A stretch of DNA of 64,000 bases from M0108 sp044228795 (GTDB taxonomy: Bacteria; Pseudomonadota; Gammaproteobacteria; Chromatiales; Chromatiaceae). A program made the translations under genes and the position numbers. Positions 7,876 to 16,767 of this stretch are shown piece by piece. Where the stretch lies: contig JBGAUE010000016.1 in the NCBI GenBank assembly GCA_044228795.1, positions 1 through 64,000 of the forward strand, in the 5' to 3' direction. Each line of letters starts with the position of its first letter. The stretch's first letter is position 1. A model generated the notes under the pieces. The model was not told the origin of the DNA, did no database searches, and saw nothing but the letters and a program-made list of their open reading frames with translations.

Positions 7876-9330
7876 TTAATCGAAGCCCGGTGGTGAGGCC
7901 TGGTGCCAGTCTGTTACCTCCTGCAGCTTGTGAGCCACATTGAGCAGCCGGCCTTCCTGGAAATAATCGCCGATGAGTTGCAGCCCGACCGGCAGCCCCC
8001 CTGACTGTGCCACCGGCAGGGACAGGCCCGGCAGGCCCGCCAGGTTGGTGGCGATGGTGTAGATGTCGTTGAGGTACATGGCCACGGGATCATCCGCCTT
8101 GTCATTTAGGGGAAAGGCGGTGGTGGGGCTGGTGGGGCCCAGGATGACGTCCACCTGCTCGAAGGCGCGGCGGAAGTCATCGCTGATGAGGTGGCGCAGC
8201 TTCTGAGCCTTGAGGTAGTAGGCGTCGTAATAGCCGGCGGACAGGACATAGGTGCCGATCATGATGCGGCGCTTGACCTCGGGCCCGAAGCCCTCGGCGC
8301 GGCTGCGCTTGTAGAGGTCTTCCAGATCCTTGGGGGCGTCGCAGCGGTGACCGTAACGCACCCCATCGAAGCGGGCCAGGTTGGAGGAACATTCGGCGGG
8401 GGCGACCACATAGTAGACCGGTATCGACAGCGGGCTGTTGGGCAGGCTGATCTCGCGGATCTCGGCACCCAAACGGCGAAACTCGGCGATGGCGGCCTCC
8501 ACGCTGGTGGCGACGCCTGCATCCAAGCCCGCGCCGAAGTATTCCTTGGGCAGGCCGATGCGCAGGCCTGCCAGATCCTGGCCCAATCCCGCGCCATAGT
8601 CCGGCACGGGTTCCAGGGAGCTGGTAGAGTCGCGGGGGTCAAAGCCCGCCATGGCCTGGAGGAGCAGAGCCGCGTCCTCGGCGGTGCGGGTCATGGGTCC
8701 AGCCTGGTCGAGGCTGGAGGCGAAGGCAATCATGCCCCAGCGCGAGACGCGCCCGTAGGTCGGCTTGAGTCCGGTCAGGCCGCACAGGGCCGCCGGCTGA
8801 CGGATGGAGCCGCCGGTATCCGTGCCTGTCGCCGCCGCGCAGAGATAGGCTGCCACCGCCGCCGCCGATCCACCGGAGGAGCCGCCCGGCACCCGTGTTT
8901 CGTCCCAGGGATTCTTGACCGGGCCGTACCAGCTCGTCTCATTGGACGAACCCATGGCGAATTCGTCCATGTTGGTCTTGCCCAGCATCACCACCCCGGC
9001 CTCTTCCAGCCGCTCCACCACCGTGGCGCTATAGGGCGCGACGAAGCTGTCGAGCATCCGCGAGCCGCAACTGGTCTTGAGGCCGTAGGTGCAGAAAATA
9101 TCCTTGTGGGCGATGGGAATGCCCGTCAGGGGCTCGGCCTCGCCGGCTTGACGCCGCGAATCCGCCTGCTCCGCCGCCTCCAGGGCCCGGTCGGCGGCGA
9201 TCGTGATGTAGGCGTTCAAGCGCGGATTGTGCTGCTCGATGCGCGCCAGAAAGTGGCGGGTCAACTCCACGCTGGTGAATGCGCCCTGGCGCAGCCCGCG
9301 AACCAGTTCGGCGATGGACTTCTTGTGCAT
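7876..9330 (-). CDS. gatA: Asp-tRNA(Asn)/Glu-tRNA(Gln) amidotransferase subunit A
   Basis: The glutaminase subunit of GatCAB, which releases ammonia from glutamine to amidate Glu-tRNA(Gln) or Asp-tRNA(Asn). The 484-residue product has the amidase-signature triad: Lys76 (PIAHKD), cis-Ser151 (GGSSGGSAAAVA) and nucleophile Ser175 (GTDTGGSIRQPA), with family-typical spacing. The frame is open to 9351, but ATG 9330 is chosen because AGGAAAG precedes it and MHKKSIAEL is the usual start. It follows gatC by 57 bp. gatB is not next in the operon and is not in this window. Confidence 0.95.
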   Translation of the reverse strand: MHKKSIAELVRGLRQGAFTSVELTRHFLARIEQHNPRLNAYITIAADRALEAAEQADSRRQAGEAEPLTGIPIAHKDIFCTYGLKTSCGSRMLDSFVAPYSATVVERLEEAGVVMLGKTNMDEFAMGSSNETSWYGPVKNPWDETRVPGGSSGGSAAAVAAYLCAAATGTDTGGSIRQPAALCGLTGLKPTYGRVSRWGMIAFASSLDQAGPMTRTAEDAALLLQAMAGFDPRDSTSSLEPVPDYGAGLGQDLAGLRIGLPKEYFGAGLDAGVATSVEAAIAEFRRLGAEIREISLPNSPLSIPVYYVVAPAECSSNLARFDGVRYGHRCDAPKDLEDLYKRSRAEGFGPEVKRRIMIGTYVLSAGYYDAYYLKAQKLRHLISDDFRRAFEQVDVILGPTSPTTAFPLNDKADDPVAMYLNDIYTIATNLAGLPGLSLPVAQSGGLPVGLQLIGDYFQEGRLLNVAHKLQEVTDWHQASPPGFD

Positions 9331-9387
9331 GGAGGCTTTCCTGGACGGCAAGGATGGAACGGGGAAGTTAAGGATCGTGGGCCCGGT

Positions 9388-9675
9388 TTATTCGATGACC
9401 TTGGGTACCAGATACAGACCCTTGTCGACGGCGGGGGCTATGCCCAGGAAAATCTCCCGCCGGTCCGGCTCCAGCGCCTGGTCGGGGCGCAGGCGCTGGG
9501 TCATGTGCAGGGGGTGGGCCATGGGGCTGATGCCCTGGGTATCCACGGCGTTCATGTCCTCGGCCAGGGCGAGAATCCCATTGAGGTCATGAACATATTT
9601 GTCTTTTTCCGCGTCGGAGACCAGAATGCGCGCGAGGTGAGCGATCTTTTCCACAGCGGATCGGTCGAGGGTCAT
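9388..9675 (-). CDS. gatC: Asp-tRNA(Asn)/Glu-tRNA(Gln) amidotransferase subunit C
   Basis: A small 95-residue subunit that wraps around GatA and GatB and stabilises the amidotransferase. Typical features are the N-terminal VEKIAHLARILVSD helix, the central DLNGILALAEDMNAVDT helix and the conserved P-M-AHPL loop. It starts at ATG 9675 and is the first gene of the minus-strand gatCA operon. It is transcribed away from mreB; the 213-bp gap holds both promoters. Confidence 0.93.
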   Translation of the reverse strand: MTLDRSAVEKIAHLARILVSDAEKDKYVHDLNGILALAEDMNAVDTQGISPMAHPLHMTQRLRPDQALEPDRREIFLGIAPAVDKGLYLVPKVIE

Positions 9676-9757
9676 TGAGTGGGCTCCGGCTTGCTTGACT
9701 GATGCGGGAAAAATACCATAGCCAGGCCTCGCCCGTCCTCTTTAGGCGTGATCCGCC

Positions 9758-9786
9758 TTGCCCGGAAGCGGTGGCATTGTTAGATT
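9758..9786 (+). promoter_or_regulatory. Candidate sigma-70 promoter for the mre operon
   Basis: TTGCCC at 9758-9763 and TAGATT at 9781-9786 are separated by 17 bp, each matching the consensus at four of six positions. It would give an mreB leader of roughly 95 bases. Judged by eye only. Confidence 0.35.
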
Positions 9787-9888
9787 AGCCTGGCTCGGGC
9801 GCTGCCACGGAGCGGTTCGGTCCCTGCCGGTGGACGGCCTAACGGGATCGCGTCTTTCCCTCTCTTCTATCCCAGGGTAATTAGTTCG

Positions 9889-10935
9889 ATGTTTTTTCGA
9901 CGTTTTCGAGGTATGTTCTCGAACGATCTTTCGATCGACCTCGGGACGGCCAACACGCTCATCTACGTCCGCGGGCAGGGCATAGTCCTGAACGAGCCCT
10001 CAGTGGTGGCCATCCGGCAGGATCAGGCCGGCGGACCCAAAACCGTGGTAGCGGTGGGTGAGGAGGCCAAGCGCATGGTTGGGCGCACGCCTCAGAACAT
10101 CACGGCCATCCGGCCCATGAAGGACGGCGTCATCGCTGACTTCACGGTCACCGAGAAGATGCTCCAATATTTCATCCACAAGGTACATGAGTCGCGCCTC
10201 ATGCGTCCCAGCCCCAGGGTGCTGGTCTGTGTACCCTGTGGGTCGACCCAGGTGGAGCGCCGCGCCATTAAGGAATCCGCCGCCGGGGCCGGGGCGCGGG
10301 AGGTCTTCCTCATCGAGGAGCCCATGGCGGCGGCCATTGGCGCCGGGCTACCCGTGGACGAGGCGCGCGGCTCAATGGTATTGGACATCGGCGGCGGCAC
10401 CTCGGAGGTAGCGGTTCTGTCCCTCAATGGCGTCGTCTATTCCAACTCGGTACGTATTGGCGGCGACCGCTTCGATGAGGCCATCATCAACTACGTCCGC
10501 CGCAACTATGGCACCCTCATCGGCGAGGCCACGGCGGAGCGCATCAAGCACGCCATTGGCTCCGCTTACCCCGGGAGCGAGGTGCGGGAGATCGAAGTTA
10601 AGGGTCGCAACGTTTCGGAAGGTATTCCTCGGGCCTTTAAGCTCAATAGCAACGAGATCCTGGAGGCCTTGGAAGAGCCCCTGGCCGGCATTACCCGGGC
10701 GGTCAAGATCGCCTTGGAACAGACACCACCAGAACTCGGCGCCGATGTCGCTGACCGCGGCATCGTCCTCACCGGCGGCGGTGCCCTGCTACGCGATATC
10801 GACCGCCTCCTGGCCGATGAGACCGGGCTGCCCGTACTCTTAGCGGACGACCCCCTGACTTGCGTTGCCCGGGGCGGTGGCCGTGCCCTGGAGATGATCG
10901 ACGAGCACGGCATGGATTTATTCGTGACCGAGTAG
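9889..10935 (+). CDS. mreB: Rod shape-determining actin homologue MreB
   Basis: A bacterial actin that organises the elongasome at the inner face of the membrane. The 348 residues include the amphipathic N-terminus MFFRRFRGMFSNDLSIDLGTANT, with the phosphate-1 motif DLGTANT, then DIGGGTSEVAVLSLNG (phosphate 2) and ILTGGGALLRDID (adenosine motif). Length and ends match gammaproteobacterial MreB. It is the first gene of a five-gene rod-shape operon (mreBCD, mrdA, rodA). A weak AGGG lies 12 bases before the ATG at 9889. Confidence 0.97.
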   Translation: MFFRRFRGMFSNDLSIDLGTANTLIYVRGQGIVLNEPSVVAIRQDQAGGPKTVVAVGEEAKRMVGRTPQNITAIRPMKDGVIADFTVTEKMLQYFIHKVHESRLMRPSPRVLVCVPCGSTQVERRAIKESAAGAGAREVFLIEEPMAAAIGAGLPVDEARGSMVLDIGGGTSEVAVLSLNGVVYSNSVRIGGDRFDEAIINYVRRNYGTLIGEATAERIKHAIGSAYPGSEVREIEVKGRNVSEGIPRAFKLNSNEILEALEEPLAGITRAVKIALEQTPPELGADVADRGIVLTGGGALLRDIDRLLADETGLPVLLADDPLTCVARGGGRALEMIDEHGMDLFVTE

Positions 10936-11080
10936 TCCCTTTGGTGGGGGCGTGCCTAGGCCCAGGCTAACCGGGTCTCCCGGTTCCGGGCAGCTTGGGC
11001 AAGGTTGGACCTGGCATAGCCCCCGTACCGGTCGCAAGGCGAGCTGGCATGGCCGTTGCCGCCGGTGTCCCTGAACGAGG

Positions 11081-12010
11081 TTGCCGCCCATCAAACCCCT
11101 TTTTCTGCGCGGACCCTCCCCCACCTACCGGGTGGTTATCGCGGTCCTCCTGTCCATTGGCCTCATGGTGGCCGACCAGCGCCAGCATCTTCTGGAGCCG
11201 CTGCGTTCGGTCCTGTCTCTGCTGGTCTCCCCCTTGCAGTATCTCGCCAGCCTTCCGGACGGGGTCGCTGCGATCGTCAAGGGGCTGTTCGCCAGCGAGT
11301 CCTCCCTGCGCCAGGATAACGAGGTCCTGAAGGGAGAGAATCTGACCCTCAAGGGCCGGTTGCAACGCCTGGAGTCCCTGGAGGCGGAGAACCGCCGCCT
11401 GCACGATCTGCTGGGTTCCTCCTTCCGCGTGGGTGAGCGGGTACTGATCGCCGAGCTCCTGGCCGTGGATCTGGATCCTTATCGCCAGCAGGTGCTGATC
11501 AACAAAGGCAGCGCCTCTGGCGTCTTCGTCGGCCAGCCGGTCCTGGACGCCAATGCCGTCATGGGGCAGGTCATCTGGGTCGGTCCCACCACGGCGACCG
11601 TCCTCCTCATCACCGACGCTGCCCATGGCCTGCCGGTGCGGGTCAATCGCAATGGCCTGCGCGCCGTGGCCACGGGCACCGGCCTGGTCAACCAGCTCGA
11701 TCTGTCCTATGTCCCCCACGACGCCGATGTGGAGGAGGGCGACCTGCTGGTCACCTCCGGCCTTGGAGGCCGCTTTCCGGCCGGCTATCCCGTGGCGCGG
11801 GTGTCCGAGATCAAGCGGGAGTCGGGCCAGCCCTTTGCGCGGGTGACGGCCACTCCCAGCGCTCGGCTCGATAGTGGTTACGAGGTACTGCTGGTCTGGA
11901 CCTTGTCGGAGGCCGGCGCGGGCGAGGAGCCCAAAGCCGAAGCCGGACGGAGCGCAAACCCCGAACCGTCCCCACCGCCAGCCACCCGATCCCAGGGGAC
12001 AGCGCCATGA
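11081..12010 (+). CDS. mreC: Rod shape-determining protein MreC
   Basis: A periplasmic scaffold of the elongasome with one N-terminal TM helix. The roughly 309-residue product has the conserved start region IKPLFLRGPSPTYR, a TM helix (about residues 18-32), a coiled coil (about 70-110, LRQDNEVLKGENLTLKGRL) and the MreC beta domains (KGSASGVFVGQPV, GLVNQLDLSYVP). A stop codon at 11072-11074 bounds the frame. The only conventional start is TTG 11081, but GAGG touches it directly with no spacing; ATC at 11090 sits nine bases after the same GAGG. A Pro/Ala-rich tail closes the protein. Its stop overlaps the mreD start. Confidence 0.93.
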   Translation: MPPIKPLFLRGPSPTYRVVIAVLLSIGLMVADQRQHLLEPLRSVLSLLVSPLQYLASLPDGVAAIVKGLFASESSLRQDNEVLKGENLTLKGRLQRLESLEAENRRLHDLLGSSFRVGERVLIAELLAVDLDPYRQQVLINKGSASGVFVGQPVLDANAVMGQVIWVGPTTATVLLITDAAHGLPVRVNRNGLRAVATGTGLVNQLDLSYVPHDADVEEGDLLVTSGLGGRFPAGYPVARVSEIKRESGQPFARVTATPSARLDSGYEVLLVWTLSEAGAGEEPKAEAGRSANPEPSPPPATRSQGTAP

Positions 12011-12492
12011 TCGAGTTCTCGCCCCGCAGCTGGGCGCTCATCCCGAGCCTGGGTTTGGCACTGCTGCTGACCCTCTTGCCCCTGCCGGAATGGGCCAGCG
12101 AGCTGAGGCCACCCTGGGTTGCACTGACCCTGCTTTACTGGATATTGGCTGCGCCCGAACGGGTCGGTGTCTTCTGGGGCTGGACCATGGGACTGCTGCT
12201 GGATGTGGGTATTGGCACTGTCCTGGGCCAGCATGCCTTGAGTCTGTCGGTCATGGCCTGGATGGCGGTGAGCCTGCATCGCCGCCTGCGCCTCTTTCCC
12301 CCGATCCAGCAAGCCCTGGCGGTTTGGCTATTCCTCCTGGCGGAGCGGTTGGTGTCCCTGTGGGTCATGGGGGCCCTGGGTCAGCCAACCCCGGGCCTGC
12401 CCTACTGGCTATCAACTCTGACGGGGCTGCTGATCTGGCCCTGGATCCCCCTCATGACCCGCGGCCCGCGGCGCGGATACGGGTTAGGCTAA
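12007..12492 (+). CDS. mreD: Rod shape-determining membrane protein MreD
   Basis: An inner-membrane partner of MreC. It has 161 residues, mostly hydrophobic, with about five TM helices and the family motifs RPPWVALTLLYW and GLLLDVGIGTVLGQHAL. The ATG at 12007 overlaps the mreC stop by four bases, so it is translationally coupled. It is followed eight bases later by mrdA. Confidence 0.94.
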   Translation: MIEFSPRSWALIPSLGLALLLTLLPLPEWASELRPPWVALTLLYWILAAPERVGVFWGWTMGLLLDVGIGTVLGQHALSLSVMAWMAVSLHRRLRLFPPIQQALAVWLFLLAERLVSLWVMGALGQPTPGLPYWLSTLTGLLIWPWIPLMTRGPRRGYGLG

Positions 12493-12499
12493 GCTACCC

Positions 12500-14383
12500 A
12501 TGACCGGCTCCTGGTTTCACGCGGCGGATGGCGAACGGCGGCTATTCGTGGGCCGTGCCTGGGTGGCGGCCATCTTGGCTACCTTGCTTTTATCCCTGGT
12601 GGTGGCGCGGGTGGCGCACCTGCAAATCGAACTCCACCAGCATTTTTCCACCCTCTCCCAGGACAACCGGGTGCGGCTGGAGCCCTTGCCGCCGGTGCGG
12701 GGCCTGATCTACGACACCAAGGGTGTCCTGCTGGCGGCCAACGTACCCTCCTTCACCCTCACCGTCACACCGGATAAGGTCAAGGATATGGCTGGGCTTC
12801 TTGAGGAGTTATCCAAGCTGATCCGCCTCGATGAGGCGGATATCAGGCGCTTTGACCGTCTGCGTCGTCAAGGCTCGCCCTATTTGGCGGTGCCCTTGCG
12901 CCTGCATCTGACCGAAGAGGAGATTGCCCGCGTCTCCCTGGACGGCTATCGTTTTCCGGCGGTCGATATCCGCACCGACCTGCTGCGGACCTACCCCCTG
13001 GGGGTCGATACGGCCCACGTCCTGGGCTATGTGGCCCGCATCGACGAGGAGGAAGTCAAGCGCATTGACCCGGCCAATTACCGGGGTACGGACTTCATCG
13101 GCAAGAATGGGCTGGAGAAGTCCTACGAGGAGGTGCTGCACGGACGCGTCGGCTATCGCCAGGTAGAGGTCAATGCCAAGGGTCGGGTTCTGCGCACCCT
13201 GGAGAGCCAACCGCCAGTGCCGGGCAAGGATCTGCGGCTGCACCTGGATATCAGCCTGCAGCGCAATGCCGCGGCGGCCCTGGCCGGTAGGCGCGGCGCT
13301 GTGGTGGCCATCGACCCCAGGACCGGAGGTGTTCTGGCGCTGGTCAGTAAACCCAGCTTCGACCCCAATCCCTTCGTCGAAGGGATCAGCGCCAAGGAGT
13401 ACGCTGCCCTGCGCGACGACATCGATGTCCCCCTTTTCGACCGCGCCTTGCGTGGCCAATACCCGCCGGGTTCGACGATCAAACCCTTCATCGCCCTCGG
13501 CGGTCTGGAGACAGGGGTTATTACCACCGGCAAGGCCAAGCATTGCGGCGGCGCCTATCAGTTACCCAATCAATCTCATCTTTATCGCGACTGGCGTAAG
13601 GGGGGCCATGGCTCGGTGGATATGCGCCGGGCCATCGTCGAGTCCTGCGATGTCTATTTCTACGGTCTCGCTCATGACCTGGGCATCGACCGGTTGGATG
13701 ACTTCCTGACGAAATTCCACTTCGGCCGCAAGACCGGAGTCGATCTGGCGGGGGAGCTCGGTGGCCTGCTGCCCTCCAAGGAATGGAAACGGCGGGTTCG
13801 TCATCAGTCCTGGTATCCGGGCGAGACCCTGATCGTCGGCATTGGTCAGGGGTCCTTTCTGGCCACGCCTCTACAGTTGGCGGCGGCCACCGCCGCCATT
13901 GCCGATGGCGGCAGCTATCTTGAACCCCGCGTGGCCAAGGCGCTTGATGCGGGTCAAGGTCAGCTAGAACCTATCCACGCCCCCCGGCGCGATCTCGGGC
14001 TGGACCCCGCTCATGTGGAAGCCATAGTCCAGGCGATGACCCAGGTGGTGGAAAGTCCGCGGGGTACGGCCCGGCGCATCAAGAGTCCCGCTTACCGCAT
14101 AGCCGGCAAGACCGGCACGGCCCAAGTCTTTTCCGTCGGCCAGAAGGAAACCTATAAGGAAAAGCAGGTGGCAGCACGCAAACGTGACCACGCCCTCTTC
14201 GTGGCCTTTGCCCCGGTAGAGGACCCGCGCATCGCCGTGGCGGTACTGGTGGAGAATGGTGGTCATGGCGGCTCGGTGGCCGCACCCATCGCCCGGGCCG
14301 TGATGGATAGCTATTTGCTGGGACGGGAACCCTCGGTTGAACTGGGCTCAGCGCCCGAGGAGGCGGTCGATGATGGCGATTGA
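12500..14383 (+). CDS. mrdA: Penicillin-binding protein 2 (peptidoglycan DD-transpeptidase MrdA)
   Basis: The class B PBP of the elongasome, which cross-links peptidoglycan during lateral growth together with RodA. The 627 residues comprise a short cytoplasmic N-terminus, a TM helix (about residues 16-36), the pedestal domain (EPLPPVRGLIYD), and a transpeptidase domain. The catalytic motifs are Ser325-TIK (PPGSTIKPF), SCD (ESCDVYFYG) and KTGTAQ. It sits between mreD and rodA, the standard order. Confidence 0.96.
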   Translation: MTGSWFHAADGERRLFVGRAWVAAILATLLLSLVVARVAHLQIELHQHFSTLSQDNRVRLEPLPPVRGLIYDTKGVLLAANVPSFTLTVTPDKVKDMAGLLEELSKLIRLDEADIRRFDRLRRQGSPYLAVPLRLHLTEEEIARVSLDGYRFPAVDIRTDLLRTYPLGVDTAHVLGYVARIDEEEVKRIDPANYRGTDFIGKNGLEKSYEEVLHGRVGYRQVEVNAKGRVLRTLESQPPVPGKDLRLHLDISLQRNAAAALAGRRGAVVAIDPRTGGVLALVSKPSFDPNPFVEGISAKEYAALRDDIDVPLFDRALRGQYPPGSTIKPFIALGGLETGVITTGKAKHCGGAYQLPNQSHLYRDWRKGGHGSVDMRRAIVESCDVYFYGLAHDLGIDRLDDFLTKFHFGRKTGVDLAGELGGLLPSKEWKRRVRHQSWYPGETLIVGIGQGSFLATPLQLAAATAAIADGGSYLEPRVAKALDAGQGQLEPIHAPRRDLGLDPAHVEAIVQAMTQVVESPRGTARRIKSPAYRIAGKTGTAQVFSVGQKETYKEKQVAARKRDHALFVAFAPVEDPRIAVAVLVENGGHGGSVAAPIARAVMDSYLLGREPSVELGSAPEEAVDDGD

Positions 14384-15509
14384 GAATCGGGGCTCAGGCC
14401 TGGAACAGGTACCCATGGCCGGGTCCGCGCGTCTGTCGCAGCGGCTGCACCTCGACCTGCCCCTCTTCTTTGCCCTGCTGCTCGCAGCGGGCTATGGCCT
14501 GCTGGTGCTCTTCAGCGCCATCGACCAGAATCCCCAACAGCTAGAGGCCCAACTGCTGCGCCTGGGGCTCGCCTTCGGGGTCATGATCCTCGTCGCCCAA
14601 TTCCCGCCCCGGCTCTGGCGGCGCCTGGCGGTCCCGCTCTATGTGACCGGCGTACTCATGTTGGTGGCCGTTCTGGCGGTGGGAGAGGTCGGCAAGGGCG
14701 CTCAGCGCTGGCTCGACCTGGGCCTCCTGCGTTTTCAGCCCTCGGAATTGCTCAAACTCGGGGTGCCCCTCATGCTGGCCTGGTTCCTGGCGCTCCGGCC
14801 CCTCCCACCCGGCGGTTGGGGCACCCTGCTGGCGGCCATCCTGACGGCGGTGCCGGCGGTACTCATCGCCCGTCAGCCGGACCTGGGTACGGCCCTGTTG
14901 GTGGGCAGCGCCGGGGCCTTCGTCCTGTTTCTGGCCGGCTTATCCTGGCGGCTCATCGCCCTGCTCGTCGCCGCCGTCGCCGCCCTGGCACCGCTGCTTT
15001 GGAGTCAGATGCTGGACTATCAGAAGAACCGGGTGCTGACCCTGTTCGACCCGGAAAGCGACCCCCTGGGCACCGGCTACCACATCATTCAGTCCAAGAT
15101 CGCCATTGGTTCCGGCGGTGTCTATGGCAAGGGCTGGGGCCTGGGCACCCAGTCCCATCTGGAGTTCCTGCCGGAACGCTCCACCGACTTCATTTTTGCC
15201 GTCCTGGGCGAGGAACTGGGCCTCTTTGGCGTTCTGGCGCTGCTGGGTATCTATCTCTTCATCATCTATCGGGGGCTCTATATCGCCAGCCAGTCCCCCG
15301 ATCCTTTTGGCCGCCTGTTGGCGGGTGGCCTGACCCTGGTCTTTTTCGTCTATCTGTTCGTCAATACCGGCATGGTCTCCGGCCTGCTGCCGGTGGTGGG
15401 CGTGCCCCTGCCGCTGGTGAGTTATGGTGGCACCTCCATGGTGACTATCCTGGCCGGCTTTGGACTCATCATGGCCGTCCATACCCATGGGGGGCTTTCG
15501 GGGCGCTAG
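14370..15509 (+). CDS. rodA: Peptidoglycan glycosyltransferase RodA
   Basis: A SEDS-family lipid II polymerase of the elongasome, partner of PBP2. About 379 residues with roughly ten TM helices and the SEDS signatures LRFQPSELLKLG, RQPDLGTAL, FLPERSTDFIFAVLGEELG and PLVSYGGTSM. ATG 14370 is preferred over upstream in-frame codons because GAGGAGG at 14357-14363 is well spaced. It overlaps the end of mrdA by 14 bases. This closes the mreBCD-mrdA-rodA operon. Confidence 0.95.
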   Translation: MMAIENRGSGLEQVPMAGSARLSQRLHLDLPLFFALLLAAGYGLLVLFSAIDQNPQQLEAQLLRLGLAFGVMILVAQFPPRLWRRLAVPLYVTGVLMLVAVLAVGEVGKGAQRWLDLGLLRFQPSELLKLGVPLMLAWFLALRPLPPGGWGTLLAAILTAVPAVLIARQPDLGTALLVGSAGAFVLFLAGLSWRLIALLVAAVAALAPLLWSQMLDYQKNRVLTLFDPESDPLGTGYHIIQSKIAIGSGGVYGKGWGLGTQSHLEFLPERSTDFIFAVLGEELGLFGVLALLGIYLFIIYRGLYIASQSPDPFGRLLAGGLTLVFFVYLFVNTGMVSGLLPVVGVPLPLVSYGGTSMVTILAGFGLIMAVHTHGGLSGR

Positions 15510-15584
15510 GAGGCCAGGCCTCGGGCACAACCCGGCGCCGCCCCGAGCAAACCCTCCTTAACCGTCTGGAAGCCTTATTGAGCC

Positions 15585-15642
15585 AGTCGCCCATGGCATA
15601 AGTCTTGTGGACGTTTTCACAGCGAATGGCCGCCTCGGGCAT
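15585..15642 (-). pseudogene. 5' remnant of an ABC-transporter ATPase gene
   Basis: From ATG 15642 the minus strand reads MPEAAIRCENVHKTYAMGDW. This is the characteristic opening of LolD/MacB-type ABC ATPases, where an aromatic-containing HKTY-x-MGD motif precedes the Walker A loop. After about 20 codons the similarity stops and no Walker A follows, so only the gene's start survives. It lies just after rodA and suggests a deletion or rearrangement here. Confidence 0.4.
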
Positions 15643-15963
15643 AATGCTTCCTCCACCTGATGAAGGGGGTATTGGCAAAACTAATGGACTTAAGAGCTCA
15701 TGGCAACCTGGATGGTGCCATCACCATGCGCTGTTCAGTCCCGAGGCCGTTGGTTGGCGTCCAGGTGCGCGGGTTGGAAATAGTGGTGGCCACTAAGGCG
15801 ACTTCTTGATGCCGGGGTCGGGTGGTCCGCGCGAAAGCCTGTTCGACCGGGGAAGCGGATGCGGGAAAATGGCCCTTTCGAATCCTGGCGAGGAGGCGGA
15901 AACCGGAGCCTTACGCCAGAGTTGGTATGACCTTATCTGAACTCGAATCAGGGATCACTCGAT
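15643..15963. other. Intergenic region without a recognisable gene
   Basis: About 320 bases between the ABC-ATPase remnant and the DUF4239 gene. Short open frames occur, but none has a ribosome-binding site or a recognisable product. It probably contains the promoter of the DUF4239 gene. Confidence 0.5.
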
Positions 15964-16740
15964 ATGTATCTTGATTTGATTGGATCCTTCCTAGCCCTCG
16001 CGTTGCTGGTCGGCATGTTGATTTGTTTCGAGGTGGGGCGACGAATCGGCAAGGCGAGACTCCTTCACCATCCGGAAGGCCTGGCTAAGGGAGGCGGGGC
16101 GGTCGAGGCCGGTGTCTACGGCTTACTTGGACTGCTCGTTGCGCTCACCTTTTCTGGAGGAGCCTCAAGGTTCGAAGCCCGAAGACACCTGGTCACGGAA
16201 GAGGCCAACGCCATCAGTACAGCTTATTACCGTATTAATCTGCTGCCAGCTGCCGCCCAGCCAGGCATGCGGCAATTGTTCCGCGAATATCTCGACACGC
16301 GGCTGGAAACGTATCGCAAGCTGCCGGATATCGGGGCGGCGATGATTGGACTGGCACGTTCCAACCAGCTGCAGGGTGAGATTTGGACCAAAGCGATTGC
16401 GGCGTGCGAAGAGTCGAGCACGCAAGCGATTTACATGCTCATGCTCCCGGCTTTGAACCAGATGTTTGACATCACGACAACCCGATTTGAAGCCACTCGG
16501 AATCACCCGCCGCTGTTTATTTATCTCTTACTCGCCGCCTTGTGTCTCATTGCCTCCTTGATGGCGGGGTACGGCATGTCTCATAACAAAGACCGGAGCT
16601 GGCTTCACATCGTGATTTTCGCGGTGACCTTGTCACTCGCGGTGTATGTGATCATAGACCTCGAATACCCGCGCATGGGTCTGATTCGCATTGATGCGGC
16701 CGATCAGACCCTCGACGAGCTGAGGAAGAGCATGCAATGA
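15964..16740 (+). CDS. DUF4239 (bestrophin-like) membrane protein
   Basis: A 258-residue integral membrane protein of the DUF4239 type. There are two N-terminal TM helices (about residues 5-25 and 47-65), a cytoplasmic or periplasmic helical middle (EANAISTAYYRINLLP...FREYLDTRLETYRK), and two C-terminal TM helices (about 182-200 and 213-232). The EANAISTAYYR-to-LLP segment is the family hallmark. The molecular function is unknown; the link to bestrophin channels is by remote similarity. The start ATG 15964 fits the first TM helix. Base composition is slightly lower in GC than the flanking genes. It lies 27 bp before the proline dehydrogenase-like gene. Confidence 0.8.
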   Translation: MYLDLIGSFLALALLVGMLICFEVGRRIGKARLLHHPEGLAKGGGAVEAGVYGLLGLLVALTFSGGASRFEARRHLVTEEANAISTAYYRINLLPAAAQPGMRQLFREYLDTRLETYRKLPDIGAAMIGLARSNQLQGEIWTKAIAACEESSTQAIYMLMLPALNQMFDITTTRFEATRNHPPLFIYLLLAALCLIASLMAGYGMSHNKDRSWLHIVIFAVTLSLAVYVIIDLEYPRMGLIRIDAADQTLDELRKSMQ

Positions 16741-16767
16741 ACCTCTACTTCCCTACCAGCTCGCCCC

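Noticed and set aside
8191..9678. Plus-strand frame of 495 codons opposite gatA and gatC
   Set aside because: It spans two real genes on the other strand; the composition is that of antisense GC-rich DNA and no motif is seen.
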